13,773 nucleotides of DNA from an uncultured Vampirovibrio sp. GTDB lineage: Bacteria > Cyanobacteriota > Vampirovibrionia > Gastranaerophilales > Gastranaerophilaceae. The notes under the pieces were generated by a model. That model was given only the letters and a program-made list of their open reading frames with translations, did not search any database and was not told the DNA's origin. The stretch is taken from positions 1 to 13,773 of the forward strand of contig CAJTXZ010000036.1 in assembly GCA_910583725.1 (NCBI GenBank), read 5' to 3'. Each line of letters opens with the position of its first letter. Positions within the stretch are counted from its first letter, which is position 1. Position numbers and translations under genes: made by a program. Shown one piece after another: positions 7,460 through 13,700 of this stretch.

Positions 7460-7488
7460 TTGAAAAATTCCAAAAAATTTTGTATAAT
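7460..7488 (+). promoter_or_regulatory. sigma70-type promoter for the + strand membrane protein
   Basis: TTGAAA (7460-7465), a 17-bp spacer, then consensus TATAAT (7483-7488). Transcription would start near 7495, giving a very short leader before AAAGGAG and the ATG at 7516. It is the best promoter in the window and points against the surrounding late genes, which fits a gene expressed in its own right, for example from a prophage. It abuts the start of the GNAT-like gene on the other strand. Confidence 0.75.
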
Positions 7489-7515
7489 TTAAATCGCATT
7501 TTAAAGGAGTTTACA

Positions 7516-7977
7516 ATGGACGACAAAGAATTGATTTTGGGCCAGTACCAAACCTATAGCCAGGCTAAGGAAAAGTACATTGACAGGCACTTTCAGACCA
7601 ATCGTTTCTATTTGGTTTTGAATTTTGTGCTATTGTTTGTGGCGTATTTGTTTATTTCGCTGACGCCTTCATACATTCCTGTCCTTCTTACAAGCGGATT
7701 TGGGATGGTTATTGCGGTGCTGTGGTGGTTAAACATTGATTCATACCAGTTTTGGATTAAGATTAAGTATTCAAAAGTGCTTGAATATCTTGAAACAAAA
7801 TTGCCCGAAAGACCTTTCAACAAAGAGTTTGAGGAATTCAAGGAAGCTAAAAGGCAAAAGAAAGCGACTGTTTTTGCTGATTTCCAAAAAGGTATGACAG
7901 CGCTTATGTTTTTGACATTTTTGCTCACCTTTGCTTACTATTTGATTCAGTTTTTAACTGTGCCAAAGGGTATGTAG
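7516..7977 (+). CDS. three-TM membrane protein, moron candidate
   Basis: A 153-residue inner-membrane protein. Hydrophobic segments lie at about 31-49 (FYLVLNFVLLFVAYLFISL), 54-73 (IPVLLTSGFGMVIAVLWWLN) and 127-148 (MTALMFLTFLLTFAYYLIQF). A cytosolic-looking charged stretch lies between the last two (YSKVLEYLETKLPERPFNKE, then FEEFKEAKRQKK). The two-TM block followed by W..I.SY.F..KIKYSKVLEYLE..LPERPF is reminiscent of RipA-type octameric membrane proteins; that link is tentative. The ATG at 7516 has AAAGGAG at ideal spacing; an upstream in-frame ATG at 7423 would precede the promoter. It alone is on the + strand within the structural genes and has its own promoter, the hallmark of a moron. 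Possible roles are host modification or superinfection exclusion (inference). Confidence 0.75.
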   Translation: MDDKELILGQYQTYSQAKEKYIDRHFQTNRFYLVLNFVLLFVAYLFISLTPSYIPVLLTSGFGMVIAVLWWLNIDSYQFWIKIKYSKVLEYLETKLPERPFNKEFEEFKEAKRQKKATVFADFQKGMTALMFLTFLLTFAYYLIQFLTVPKGM

Positions 7978-7984
7978 AATGCTT

Positions 7985-8008
7985 TGATAGCCGAATCGCG
8001 CGCTATCA
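7985..8008. repeat. inverted repeat after the membrane protein gene
   Basis: TGATAGC (7985-7991) and GCTATCA (8002-8008) form a 7-bp stem with a 10-base loop, eight bases after the + strand stop. There is no T-run on either side, so it is not a standard intrinsic terminator. It could protect the mRNA 3' end or assist factor-dependent termination between convergent genes. Confidence 0.4.
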
Positions 8009-8055
8009 TTGCGTTTAAAGAATTAGGTGTCTGCGCTTGAATTTATTACAGAGGC

Positions 8056-8688
8056 TTACTTAAGGCTTATAAAAGGCTCGCTTTCCACGGAACGCGGGCT
8101 TTTTTGGCGTAAATTGGCAAGCGCCTGGATGTACATCGTGTTCCAAAAACCAAACTTCGGATAAGAAGGATTAGCCTTGACTTTGAGGCATGCGCCATAC
8201 ACTAAAAGGTGCTCTGCATAAGGCATTGGGATGACTGAAATGTCAGATGCCTTCTCTAGCGCCGGTTTAAACTCTCCATCCTCACCGCAGGCATAATTTG
8301 TGCTGTAGTAAACTACGGTGTAAACCCTGTCATAGTCTGCCTTTTCAAATATTATGCGGTCTCTTATGATTGAATAGTAATTCCCTAAAAGCTTGCCCAG
8401 TACTAGTTTATAGCCTTCTGTGGTATACAAAAGTCTTTCGCCCTTATGGAAAACGGCCTTAATCATCCCTTCAAACGGCATAGCATAGCTACATAGGCCA
8501 GCTACTGCGTCTATAAACGTTGTCCTTTCTAGGAATGGCCATTCGTATGAGGCTAAAATCTCGTTGTTTGTACGGTTTATGGCATCTAGGATTTTTGTGT
8601 GCTCGCTTTTGTAAATAGCGTCAAAGCTTTGCACAGTGCGGTAATTCAGCTCCAAAAGTACTTTGTTAAAAATCTCAAAAAAGTTCAT
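8056..8688 (-). CDS. head-tail adaptor (SU10-like)
   Basis: A 210-residue connector expected to sit under the portal and join it to the tail hub. The opening helices INRTNNEILASYEWPFLERT (about 38-57) followed by a strand block (TTFIDAVAGLCSYAMP) are typical of adaptor proteins of the SU10/P22-gp4 type, where the phrase 'S.eWpFl' recurs. The C-terminal part returns to helix (MPYAEHLLVYGACLKVKA, WNTMYIQALANLRQKS), as in other adaptors with a helical bundle and beta insertion. The ATG overlaps the stop of the small gene before it (ATGA), so translation is probably coupled. It fits a short-tailed virion with the hub encoded just upstream. Confidence 0.75.
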   Translation of the reverse strand: MNFFEIFNKVLLELNYRTVQSFDAIYKSEHTKILDAINRTNNEILASYEWPFLERTTFIDAVAGLCSYAMPFEGMIKAVFHKGERLLYTTEGYKLVLGKLLGNYYSIIRDRIIFEKADYDRVYTVVYYSTNYACGEDGEFKPALEKASDISVIPMPYAEHLLVYGACLKVKANPSYPKFGFWNTMYIQALANLRQKSPRSVESEPFISLK

Positions 8689-8846
8689 TCTTCCTCTTCC
8701 TCATTAAAATTTTCAAAAATTATCGGGCGCAAATCGCCGTCTGCAAGGGACTCATAGTACCCCACACAAAATTGGTCACCGTCTAAACAAGGGGCGGCTG
8801 CTGTCTTTTTAGAGTTTTTATCTTCTAAAACCTCGAATTTATCCAC
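8685..8846 (-). CDS. small acidic protein coupled to the adaptor gene
   Basis: A 53-residue open frame starting at GTG with GGA seven bases upstream. It begins MDKFEVLEDKNSKKTAAAPC and ends IIFENFNEEEEE. Its TGA overlaps the ATG of the adaptor gene (ATGA), which argues for real, coupled translation. It fills the gap between the tail-hub and adaptor genes exactly. The acidic C-terminal run and central CLDGDQFCVGYYESLADG suggest a small soluble accessory or chaperone-like protein. I recognise no family. The two cysteines seven residues apart could be structural. Confidence 0.6.
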   Translation of the reverse strand: MDKFEVLEDKNSKKTAAAPCLDGDQFCVGYYESLADGDLRPIIFENFNEEEEE

Positions 8847-8930
8847 ATTTTCATCCTTTCTTTTTAATAAACCCTTGATATAGAGCCATTTCAGGCGTCA
8901 GTGGCCCGTAAAATCCTCTAAAACAGGGTG

Positions 8931-10733
8931 TTAGTCCTCAAAAACAATTCCCTTAAACTCAAAACCAATAATAGCAAGGTCTTGACCTTCTTTATTACCC
9001 TCAAAGTGCAGCTGCACGGCTTTATTAGCTTCAAAAATATCCAGTTTCAGACTTTCTTGAATCACGTCCGACCAGATTGCACCACCCGCATCAGCGCTAC
9101 CAGACCAGTTTGTGGCGCTATGGGCACCTGTATCATCTTCCCACACAAGAACGTTAGGCAAATCAAGATGCACGTTTTCAGGCAGCGTGGCACTTTCAGT
9201 CACATAATCGGTGCTGATGTAAAAGTCAAAATTGTTCTCACAAGTGCCATCGCAGACTATTTCAAAGTCATCTATTATCTTTGTAGTAGTTGGTTTTGAA
9301 AAGTTAAAAAATGGGGTGGAAAACTTGAATTTGATTGGTTTTTGACTAAATGTATTCCCTTTATTTTCAACAAAAATCCTCCCGCCATCTTCAGGCGAAA
9401 TAGTATAAATTTCCCCGAAAACGCACGCAGCGGAACTGATTTCAAAAGGTATTACCCTGATAAACCATCCATCAAGCTCCCAATCGTATATCCACACCTC
9501 TCTTTGGCCCGCAGCGCCTTGAATTGGCGGAAAAATCCAAATTTGATTTTTTAATTCCAAACACAACAAAATGGTCTCGCCAATGCGCGTCAAATCAAGC
9601 CTTTCAAACAATTTTGCAATATTTTGCGCGCGGTTTGTACTCATCACAATCTGCGCCAATTCCCCTACGTAAGAGAGGCTGAAAAGCCCGCACTCATTAA
9701 AAAAATACTGTTTGTTATTGCATGTTAAAACAGATAGCGCCCCGGCAGCTCCTTTGTCTGCAAACTTAGTAATGGCAAAGGTTTCCGGGTCATTTCCCGT
9801 AAGCAAAAAGACCTCATACTTTTTATAAATCGCAAGAGACCCGGAATACTCTTTCAGGGCAAGGATTTTCGCCGTACTAGAGTGAAAATTTGAAATATAG
9901 CCTGCATCATGCTCTGTTGCCCAGTCGTTATAGGTTCCAAGCGCTGAATAGTACAGTGTATTTCCGGCTGAAATCCACAGCCTGCCTGCATATTGGCAAA
10001 CCGCAACAGGCGTATTCCCGCTCAGTCTTGCAGTTTGGGTATCTACAAAACCCAAAATATCAGCCTTTTTTGTAGCATTTATGTTATAATAAATCCCGTC
10101 AATCGCACTCCCTGTGTACTTTATAGGCAAAATCACAACGCCGTCCAAAAAATACTCAAACGCAAACGCCGCAATTTCCCTCCCAAAATCATACGCGGGC
10201 TTCAGCACCCCGATTGACGCGTCAAAATGCAAAATCCTGCCGTCAGAAAGCGCCAGAAGAAAGTTTTTGGTCCCCTTAGGATACTCAATGAGGCAAACAG
10301 GAGAAACGAGCCTTGGCTGGCCTTCTGCGGGCGCATTTTGAAACTCGCAGGCACCATCTAAATTCTGCACGCTATAAAGCGCTAAATCAGCTGCTGCCAC
10401 TGTATTTGAAACCTCATGGTCATCTGAATTAAAATTGATAAATCCCTCTAAATCATTATCAGAAGGCGTATTAAGGCTGCCCTCTGTACTGTAATTCTCT
10501 CCAAAAGACGCGTCGTGTATACTTTTTGGCGCAATATCACTTTTCAAAGGTGCAATTTTTTCCTTAAGGCTCAAAACAGGCTGATTGCCCTTTTGCCTTA
10601 TTATACCTTGATTTTTATACGGTTCAATGTTGTAAGCCTCGGCCCAATAAGTCTTTTGGCTGTCAGAGCCAAGCTTAACCGGCGTAAACTGCGTGTTTAG
10701 GCCACCCGCAAGATTATAATAAAAATTTTTCAC
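8931..10733 (-). CDS. tail hub/stabiliser, beta-propeller-like structural protein
   Basis: A 600-residue structural protein beginning (M)KNFYYNLAGGLNTQFTPVKL, a start typical of podovirus tail accessory proteins. Blade-like repeats follow: CQYAGRLWISAGNTLYYSAL (246-265), TYNDWATE, ALKEYSGSLAIYKKYEVFLL (292-311) with TGNDP, CNNKQYFFNECGLFSLSY (338-355). The last third is beta-rich and ends in a jelly-roll-like section (ENKAVQLHFEGN-like pattern, IIGFEFKGIVFED). Roles in this family (P22 gp10, T7 gp12) are to extend or plug the tail below the adaptor. Start is GTG, overlapping the stop of the HTH gene as GTGA, with GGAAGGGG upstream; translation is therefore coupled to that regulator. A propeller is inferred from the pattern, not proven. 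Confidence 0.7.
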   Translation of the reverse strand: MKNFYYNLAGGLNTQFTPVKLGSDSQKTYWAEAYNIEPYKNQGIIRQKGNQPVLSLKEKIAPLKSDIAPKSIHDASFGENYSTEGSLNTPSDNDLEGFINFNSDDHEVSNTVAAADLALYSVQNLDGACEFQNAPAEGQPRLVSPVCLIEYPKGTKNFLLALSDGRILHFDASIGVLKPAYDFGREIAAFAFEYFLDGVVILPIKYTGSAIDGIYYNINATKKADILGFVDTQTARLSGNTPVAVCQYAGRLWISAGNTLYYSALGTYNDWATEHDAGYISNFHSSTAKILALKEYSGSLAIYKKYEVFLLTGNDPETFAITKFADKGAAGALSVLTCNNKQYFFNECGLFSLSYVGELAQIVMSTNRAQNIAKLFERLDLTRIGETILLCLELKNQIWIFPPIQGAAGQREVWIYDWELDGWFIRVIPFEISSAACVFGEIYTISPEDGGRIFVENKGNTFSQKPIKFKFSTPFFNFSKPTTTKIIDDFEIVCDGTCENNFDFYISTDYVTESATLPENVHLDLPNVLVWEDDTGAHSATNWSGSADAGGAIWSDVIQESLKLDIFEANKAVQLHFEGNKEGQDLAIIGFEFKGIVFED

Positions 10734-11026
10734 ACGCTACCCCTTCCTTTGTCCTTTTTTAGCTGTGCTTGGCGGTTTTCAGACTTTCTACGCTTTGAAT
10801 AGTGCCTTTTTGTGCGCTTTGCAGCCCTTTTTACCACAATAATTTTTGTGCTCATATAAAGCATAACCGCCCCCATTCTGCTGTTGGTGCGGGTTTTAGT
10901 GTAAATTCTTGCAAAATGATTTTGCACTGTGCGCACGGAAATGCCCATCGTATCGGCAATCAGCCTGTCTCTTAAACCCATGGATGCAAGTGATAAAACC
11001 TGTTCCTGCTTGACTGTAAGTTCCAT
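10730..11026 (-). CDS. stand-alone LuxR-type HTH protein with basic tail
   Basis: A 98-residue DNA-binding protein. Residues 1-60 are a complete LuxR/GerE-type HTH: LTVKQEQVLSLASMGLRDRL, IADTMGISVRTVQNHFARIY, TKTRTNSRMGAVMLYM. The usual sensor or receiver domain is absent. The remaining 40 residues are highly basic (KRAAKRTKRHYSKRRKSE, QLKKDKGRG), suggesting extra DNA or RNA contact. GGGGGA lies four bases before the ATG. Its TGA overlaps the GTG start of the tail-hub gene, and its ATG directly follows the stop of an open frame at 11027. As the first solid gene of the late run it is a candidate late-gene activator, or a factor that tracks late protein synthesis. This role is inferred from position. 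Confidence 0.8.
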   Translation of the reverse strand: MELTVKQEQVLSLASMGLRDRLIADTMGISVRTVQNHFARIYTKTRTNSRMGAVMLYMSTKIIVVKRAAKRTKRHYSKRRKSENRQAQLKKDKGRGSV

Positions 11027-11223
11027 TCAATCCCCCAATTCCTGATTAGACCTTATAATAGCCTCCCGCCAAAATGCCTCAGCAGGGCGCTTTTTGAATG
11101 TTTTTAGGTAAAGGGGCATAATCTGCCCCCGTTTTTTGAGTAGTGTGAGTGTGTTTTTCAAAACAACTTTTTCATACGTCCTAAATGCTTGCAAGAAGGC
11201 TTTTTTGCCATTCTCAGTAACAT
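11027..11223 (-). pseudogene. small frame with possible -1 frameshift, or decayed gene
   Basis: The minus strand is open for 71 codons before a TGA at 11027-11029 that abuts the ATG of the LuxR-type gene. The product would read ...KKAFLQAFRTYEKVVLKN, TLTLLKKRGQIMPLYLKTFK, KRPAEAFWREAIIRSNQELG D: helical, basic, protein-like. The frame has no ATG near its 5' end (only a TTG at 11194). In the next frame ATGs at 11223 and 11211 lead into GCA AAA AAG, an in-phase A AAA AAG slippery heptamer. A -1 shift there enters exactly the long frame. No Shine-Dalgarno or clear downstream stem supports programmed shifting, so an eroded gene or an indel in the A6 run is equally likely. Confidence 0.35.
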
Positions 11224-11286
11224 TTTTTAAAGAACTTTTGGTTTAATTTGCGCTTAAAGGCTGAAATGTAGATACAGTAAGCTTTT

Positions 11287-11316
11287 AGAATATTTTGTAA
11301 TTTATACATTACAAAA
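11287..11316 (-). promoter_or_regulatory. candidate minus-strand promoter overlapping a palindrome
   Basis: Read on the minus strand, TTGTAA (11314-11309), a 16-bp spacer and TATTCT (11292-11287) resemble a sigma70 promoter (about four of six bases each). The inverted repeat TTTTGTAAT/ATTACAAAA (11293-11301/11308-11316, six-base loop) covers the spacer and the -35 box. A dimer bound there would block RNA polymerase. It lies upstream of the LuxR-type gene and the late run, so it is a candidate late-control site. Confidence 0.35.
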
Positions 11317-11348
11317 ATACAATAAATTCAGCTTTTTTCAGCGCTAAG

Positions 11349-11483
11349 CTAAGCCCTATGGGCTTTTACGGATTTTTTACATAGTCTTAATTCCCGCTGG
11401 TTTTCCTTTTCTAATGCCTTTAGACATTTAGCTGCCCCGTCATAAAAAGGCCCGCGCAGAAAGCCAAAACAGGCTTTTTGCAT
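11349..11483 (-). CDS. possible 44-aa protein
   Basis: An open frame from ATG to TAG beginning MQKACFGFLRGPFYDGAAKC and ending KKSVKAHRA. It has a helical charged middle (LKALEKENQRELRLCKKSV) and three cysteines. There is no good Shine-Dalgarno, and two short hairpins overlap its ends, so the apparent peptide may be a by-product of structured DNA. I recognise no family. Confidence 0.25.
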   Translation of the reverse strand: MQKACFGFLRGPFYDGAAKCLKALEKENQRELRLCKKSVKAHRA

Positions 11484-12102
11484 ATCATTTCGGCATTACG
11501 ATTGCAATACAGATTTAAACTATTTTTACTATACCAAAATAATTTTATTTGTACAGAGAGTAAAAATACTCAAATAAAAATACAAAAAAATTGGCCTCAA
11601 AACTTTGCACAGAGTGCTTATTTGGCATATTAAATTTGCACACTTTTAAAAAATATTTACAATACTTTACAATATTTTCTTATGTTTTTTTGTGGAATTT
11701 TACTAAAGAAATTTCTCTTTCTTCGAAGGCAAAAATTAAAAATTCGCTTATATGCGGCTTTTCTAGAGTGCACTTACTGTGCGGCTTTTAAGCTTCTTTA
11801 CAAAACTTTACTAAAATTTCTAAAAAATTCTAACAAATTCCACATTTTTTTGCCGTGAAATTATTCCCTGATAATAGCTCTAACATTGGCTTTGCAAGGA
11901 TTTTAACATTTTTTTAAGGGTTTAGCTTCTGAAGTTTTCCACTCTGCCATATTATGATGCGCTTTTTTGAAACAAACTAGAAGCAAAAAGCATATCCCAT
12001 AGGCATTTTAAGCAACATAAACAAAATCTGCCCGGCCTTTTCTAATTCAATTTTCAATGTGCGATTTATTTGCCTTTATTACGTTTTATTCTTCAGGGCC
12101 TG

Positions 12103-13089
12103 TTAAAAATTTGCCTTTACAATGTCTAAATCCTCGTCTTTATCTAGTATTTCGGGGACAATTTCATTATAAATTCTATCTTCATCGATTTTATAACGTT
12201 CCAAAAAACTTTGTGAATCATCGGCCAAAACCTTTGTATTACAAGGGTTTTCAGAATTTATTAAGTTTTGTAAAGCGCCGGGTGTATTTTCAAAATTATT
12301 TTTTAGAATATGCTGAAACTCAACAATATTGTACTTTTCAACCAAAAATTTAGCCATTTTAGACCTTGAAAGCCAAAATGCCGGTATTTCTTGAAGCCAT
12401 TGTTTTGCTTGGTTTTCAGTGCATTCATATGGGTTAAACGCGTTCGTTTTGGCCTTTTTTTGCTCATCGAGCATTTTCTTTGTCTCATCTGCATTTGGCA
12501 CCATCTTACCTGCCATTTGTTCATTTCTGCAGGCTTTTTGACCCCTTTTATAAAACTTAAAAGAAAAATTCTCGTTGTTTTTTCTTTTTTCTTTATTTTT
12601 TGTTAGTGGGACATTTTGACCCCCTTTATGAGAGACATTTTGACCTACAGCGGCGGACATTTTGACCAGTTCAAAAAATTTTTTTCCAAAAACATAATGA
12701 TTAACGCGTTTGGTCTCATAATCAATCAGGCCAGCGTTTTTCAGCTCTCTTACCGCCCTTTGTGCTGATTTTTCGCTTATTCCAAGCTTTTTTGCCACCG
12801 TTTGCTGGGAAGGAAACATAGAATCATTCTCGGGATTAAAATGGCTGCAAAGCGCCCACAGAAAGAGTTTTGCGGTTGGTGTTAAATCAAGTTCACCAAG
12901 AATTCCTTCGGTATACAGAAGTTTTGTCAGCTCAAACTGCGTGATATTAAGCCTTATGACATTTTTATGCGCCTCAAACTGTGTATTTGCGGGCATTTTA
13001 GCGTATCTTGCAATTTTTGAAGCGGGACAATCCTGTTCAACATTACCTCCAAAATCGCTCTCTAACGCGGCGTTTAAGTTTTTTTTCAT
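12103..13089 (-). CDS. replication initiator, HTH_36-type winged helix (lambda-O-like)
   Basis: A 328-residue probable phage replication initiator. A winged HTH of the HTH_36 type lies at about 68-125: DLTPTAKLFLWALCSHFNPE, FPSQQTVAKKLGISEKSAQR, AVRELKNAGLIDYE. It is followed by a lysine/asparagine-rich linker (about 145-185) and a helical C-terminal half (TENQAKQWLQEIPAFWLSRS...FLERYKIDEDRIYNEIV) that could contact a helicase or loader. The ATG at 13089 is preceded by AAGGAG at seven bases; an in-frame ATG at 13167 has no such site and would add 26 unlike residues. The linker is encoded by AT-rich DNA flanked by iterons (12532-12667), placing a candidate origin inside the gene, as in lambda O. 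Two 9-bp direct repeats (13117-13125, 13133-13141) upstream suggest autoregulation. Confidence 0.7.
   Translation of the reverse strand: MKKNLNAALESDFGGNVEQDCPASKIARYAKMPANTQFEAHKNVIRLNITQFELTKLLYTEGILGELDLTPTAKLFLWALCSHFNPENDSMFPSQQTVAKKLGISEKSAQRAVRELKNAGLIDYETKRVNHYVFGKKFFELVKMSAAVGQNVSHKGGQNVPLTKNKEKRKNNENFSFKFYKRGQKACRNEQMAGKMVPNADETKKMLDEQKKAKTNAFNPYECTENQAKQWLQEIPAFWLSRSKMAKFLVEKYNIVEFQHILKNNFENTPGALQNLINSENPCNTKVLADDSQSFLERYKIDEDRIYNEIVPEILDKDEDLDIVKANF
12532..12667. repeat. iterons and AT-rich tract: candidate replication origin
   Basis: GACATTTTGACC occurs exactly at 12610-12621, 12634-12645 and 12656-12667 (start-to-start 24 and 22 bp, about two helical turns). A degenerate copy, GGCTTTTTGACC, is at 12532-12543. 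Between the degenerate and exact copies lie about 65 bp of nearly pure A+T with a strong pyrimidine bias on the + strand. The copies are read in two different frames of the overlapping gene (LVKMS versus GQNV), so repetition is at DNA level. Iterons plus an AT-rich unwinding tract inside an initiator gene match the lambdoid origin plan. Confidence 0.7.
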
Positions 13090-13116
13090 TATAATCTCCT
13101 TAAGTAGTGTGAAGTT

Positions 13117-13141
13117 TTGTGTAGTATGATGATTGTGTAGT
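13117..13141. repeat. two 9-bp direct repeats upstream of the initiator
   Basis: TTGTGTAGT is present at 13117-13125 and 13133-13141, 16 bp start to start, 28-52 bp upstream of the initiator ATG. A related TAGTGTG lies closer to the ribosome site. The position suits an operator for the initiator gene. I cannot place a convincing -10/-35 pair around it. Confidence 0.4.
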
Positions 13142-13560
13142 TTAGCGGGTAAAAGCTTCTCCTGCAAGGCTTTCCTGGCTTTTTTAGGGTTTTTCGGCCA
13201 CCATTTTGATTATTGCTTTCTGTCTGATGCTGCAGCTTTATATGGTGTGACTGTGGCCCCGGCGGCAGTATAGGCTTTATAGGCGCTTTTATAGGCGTTT
13301 GGGCCTGATGAGCGCTGCGCGCGCTGTATAAAGTTTGGCTTGTTTTTTTGTATGAAAGTTTCGTCTTTTCTGCAGTATACTTGTCTTACGGCCTTATTGA
13401 TGATGGTTGTTGCGCCTCAGGGAGCGGCTATCACCCCTTTTTATAAGGGTGGGGCTCTGCAATACAACCTCCAAAGACACTGCCAATGGCCATTTTGCGC
13501 GTTTTTGTTTCCGGTATTGACTTTTTTCTAGGCTCTATGCGCGTTTGTGGTTGCTGCGCT

Positions 13561-13598
13561 CTCCTTGTCTCTCCTTGTCTCTCCTTGTCTCTCCTTGT
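13561..13598. repeat. 10-bp tandem repeat (CTCCTTGTCT), 3.8 copies
   Basis: Three exact copies of CTCCTTGTCT and a fourth ending after eight bases. On the minus strand this reads as repeated AAGGAG-containing units. The period equals one helical turn, so it could be a protein-binding array; slippage-born simple sequence is the plain alternative. Confidence 0.85.
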
Positions 13599-13625
13599 GC
13601 CGGGCCTTGTACATACTGATTAGAC

Positions 13626-13650
13626 GTGTATACCCCTAAGAGGTATACAC
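13626..13650. repeat. 25-bp perfect-arm hairpin/palindrome
   Basis: GTGTATACC (13626-13634) and GGTATACAC (13642-13650) are perfect 9-bp arms around CCTAAGA; AGAC/GTCT just outside add possible pairing. On the minus strand AAGGAGG (13665-13659) stands six bases before a GTG (13652) that opens a 10-codon frame through the hairpin to TAA at 13620. It could be an operator, a nick or attachment-type site, or a leader peptide; no evidence decides. Confidence 0.6.
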
Positions 13651-13700
13651 ACAGTCTGCCTCCTTGGCTCTTCATTGGGCTTGTTTTGGCTGTTCCCCGG

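Larger units (their letters stand above)
11243..12102. other. AT-rich gene-poor region between late and replication modules
   Basis: About 860 bases with no gene I can defend beyond a weak 44-codon frame. The stretch from about 11500 to 12000 is very AT-rich. It contains a perfect 9-bp inverted repeat (11293-11301/11308-11316), two copies of TGCGGCTTTT 27 bp apart (11753-11762, 11780-11789), and small GC hairpins (11351-11365; 11460-11477). Two near matches to a DnaA box (11603-11611, 11634-11642) differ by one base from the consensus. It may carry control sequences for the late promoter or a replication-related element; nothing is decisive. Confidence 0.4.

Noticed and set aside
7423..7515. 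Upstream in-frame start for the + strand membrane protein.
   Set aside because: It lies before the promoter at 7460-7488 and lacks the Shine-Dalgarno present before the ATG at 7516.
8839..8847. Exact DnaA box TTATCCACA.
   Set aside because: It sits alone at the start of the 53-aa gene, with no cluster or AT-rich tract; chance is likely in a window this size.
11214..11309. A 31-codon minus-strand frame from ATG at 11309 (MYKLQNILKAYCIYISAFKR...).
   Set aside because: It starts inside the palindrome and has no ribosome site; it may be part of the same decayed gene as 11027-11223.
11351..11365. AAGCCC/GGGCTT hairpin as a terminator.
   Set aside because: Only two Ts follow directly on the + strand and none on the minus strand; the later T-run is separated by four bases.
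11603..11642. Two near DnaA boxes (CTTTGCACA, ATTTGCACA) in AT-rich DNA.
   Set aside because: Each is one base off consensus and AT-rich DNA yields such matches often; the iterons in the initiator gene are a better origin candidate.
13090..13167. 26-residue N-terminal extension of the initiator.
   Set aside because: The ATG at 13089 has AAGGAG at seven bases, whereas the upstream ATG has none, and the direct repeats lie inside the extension.
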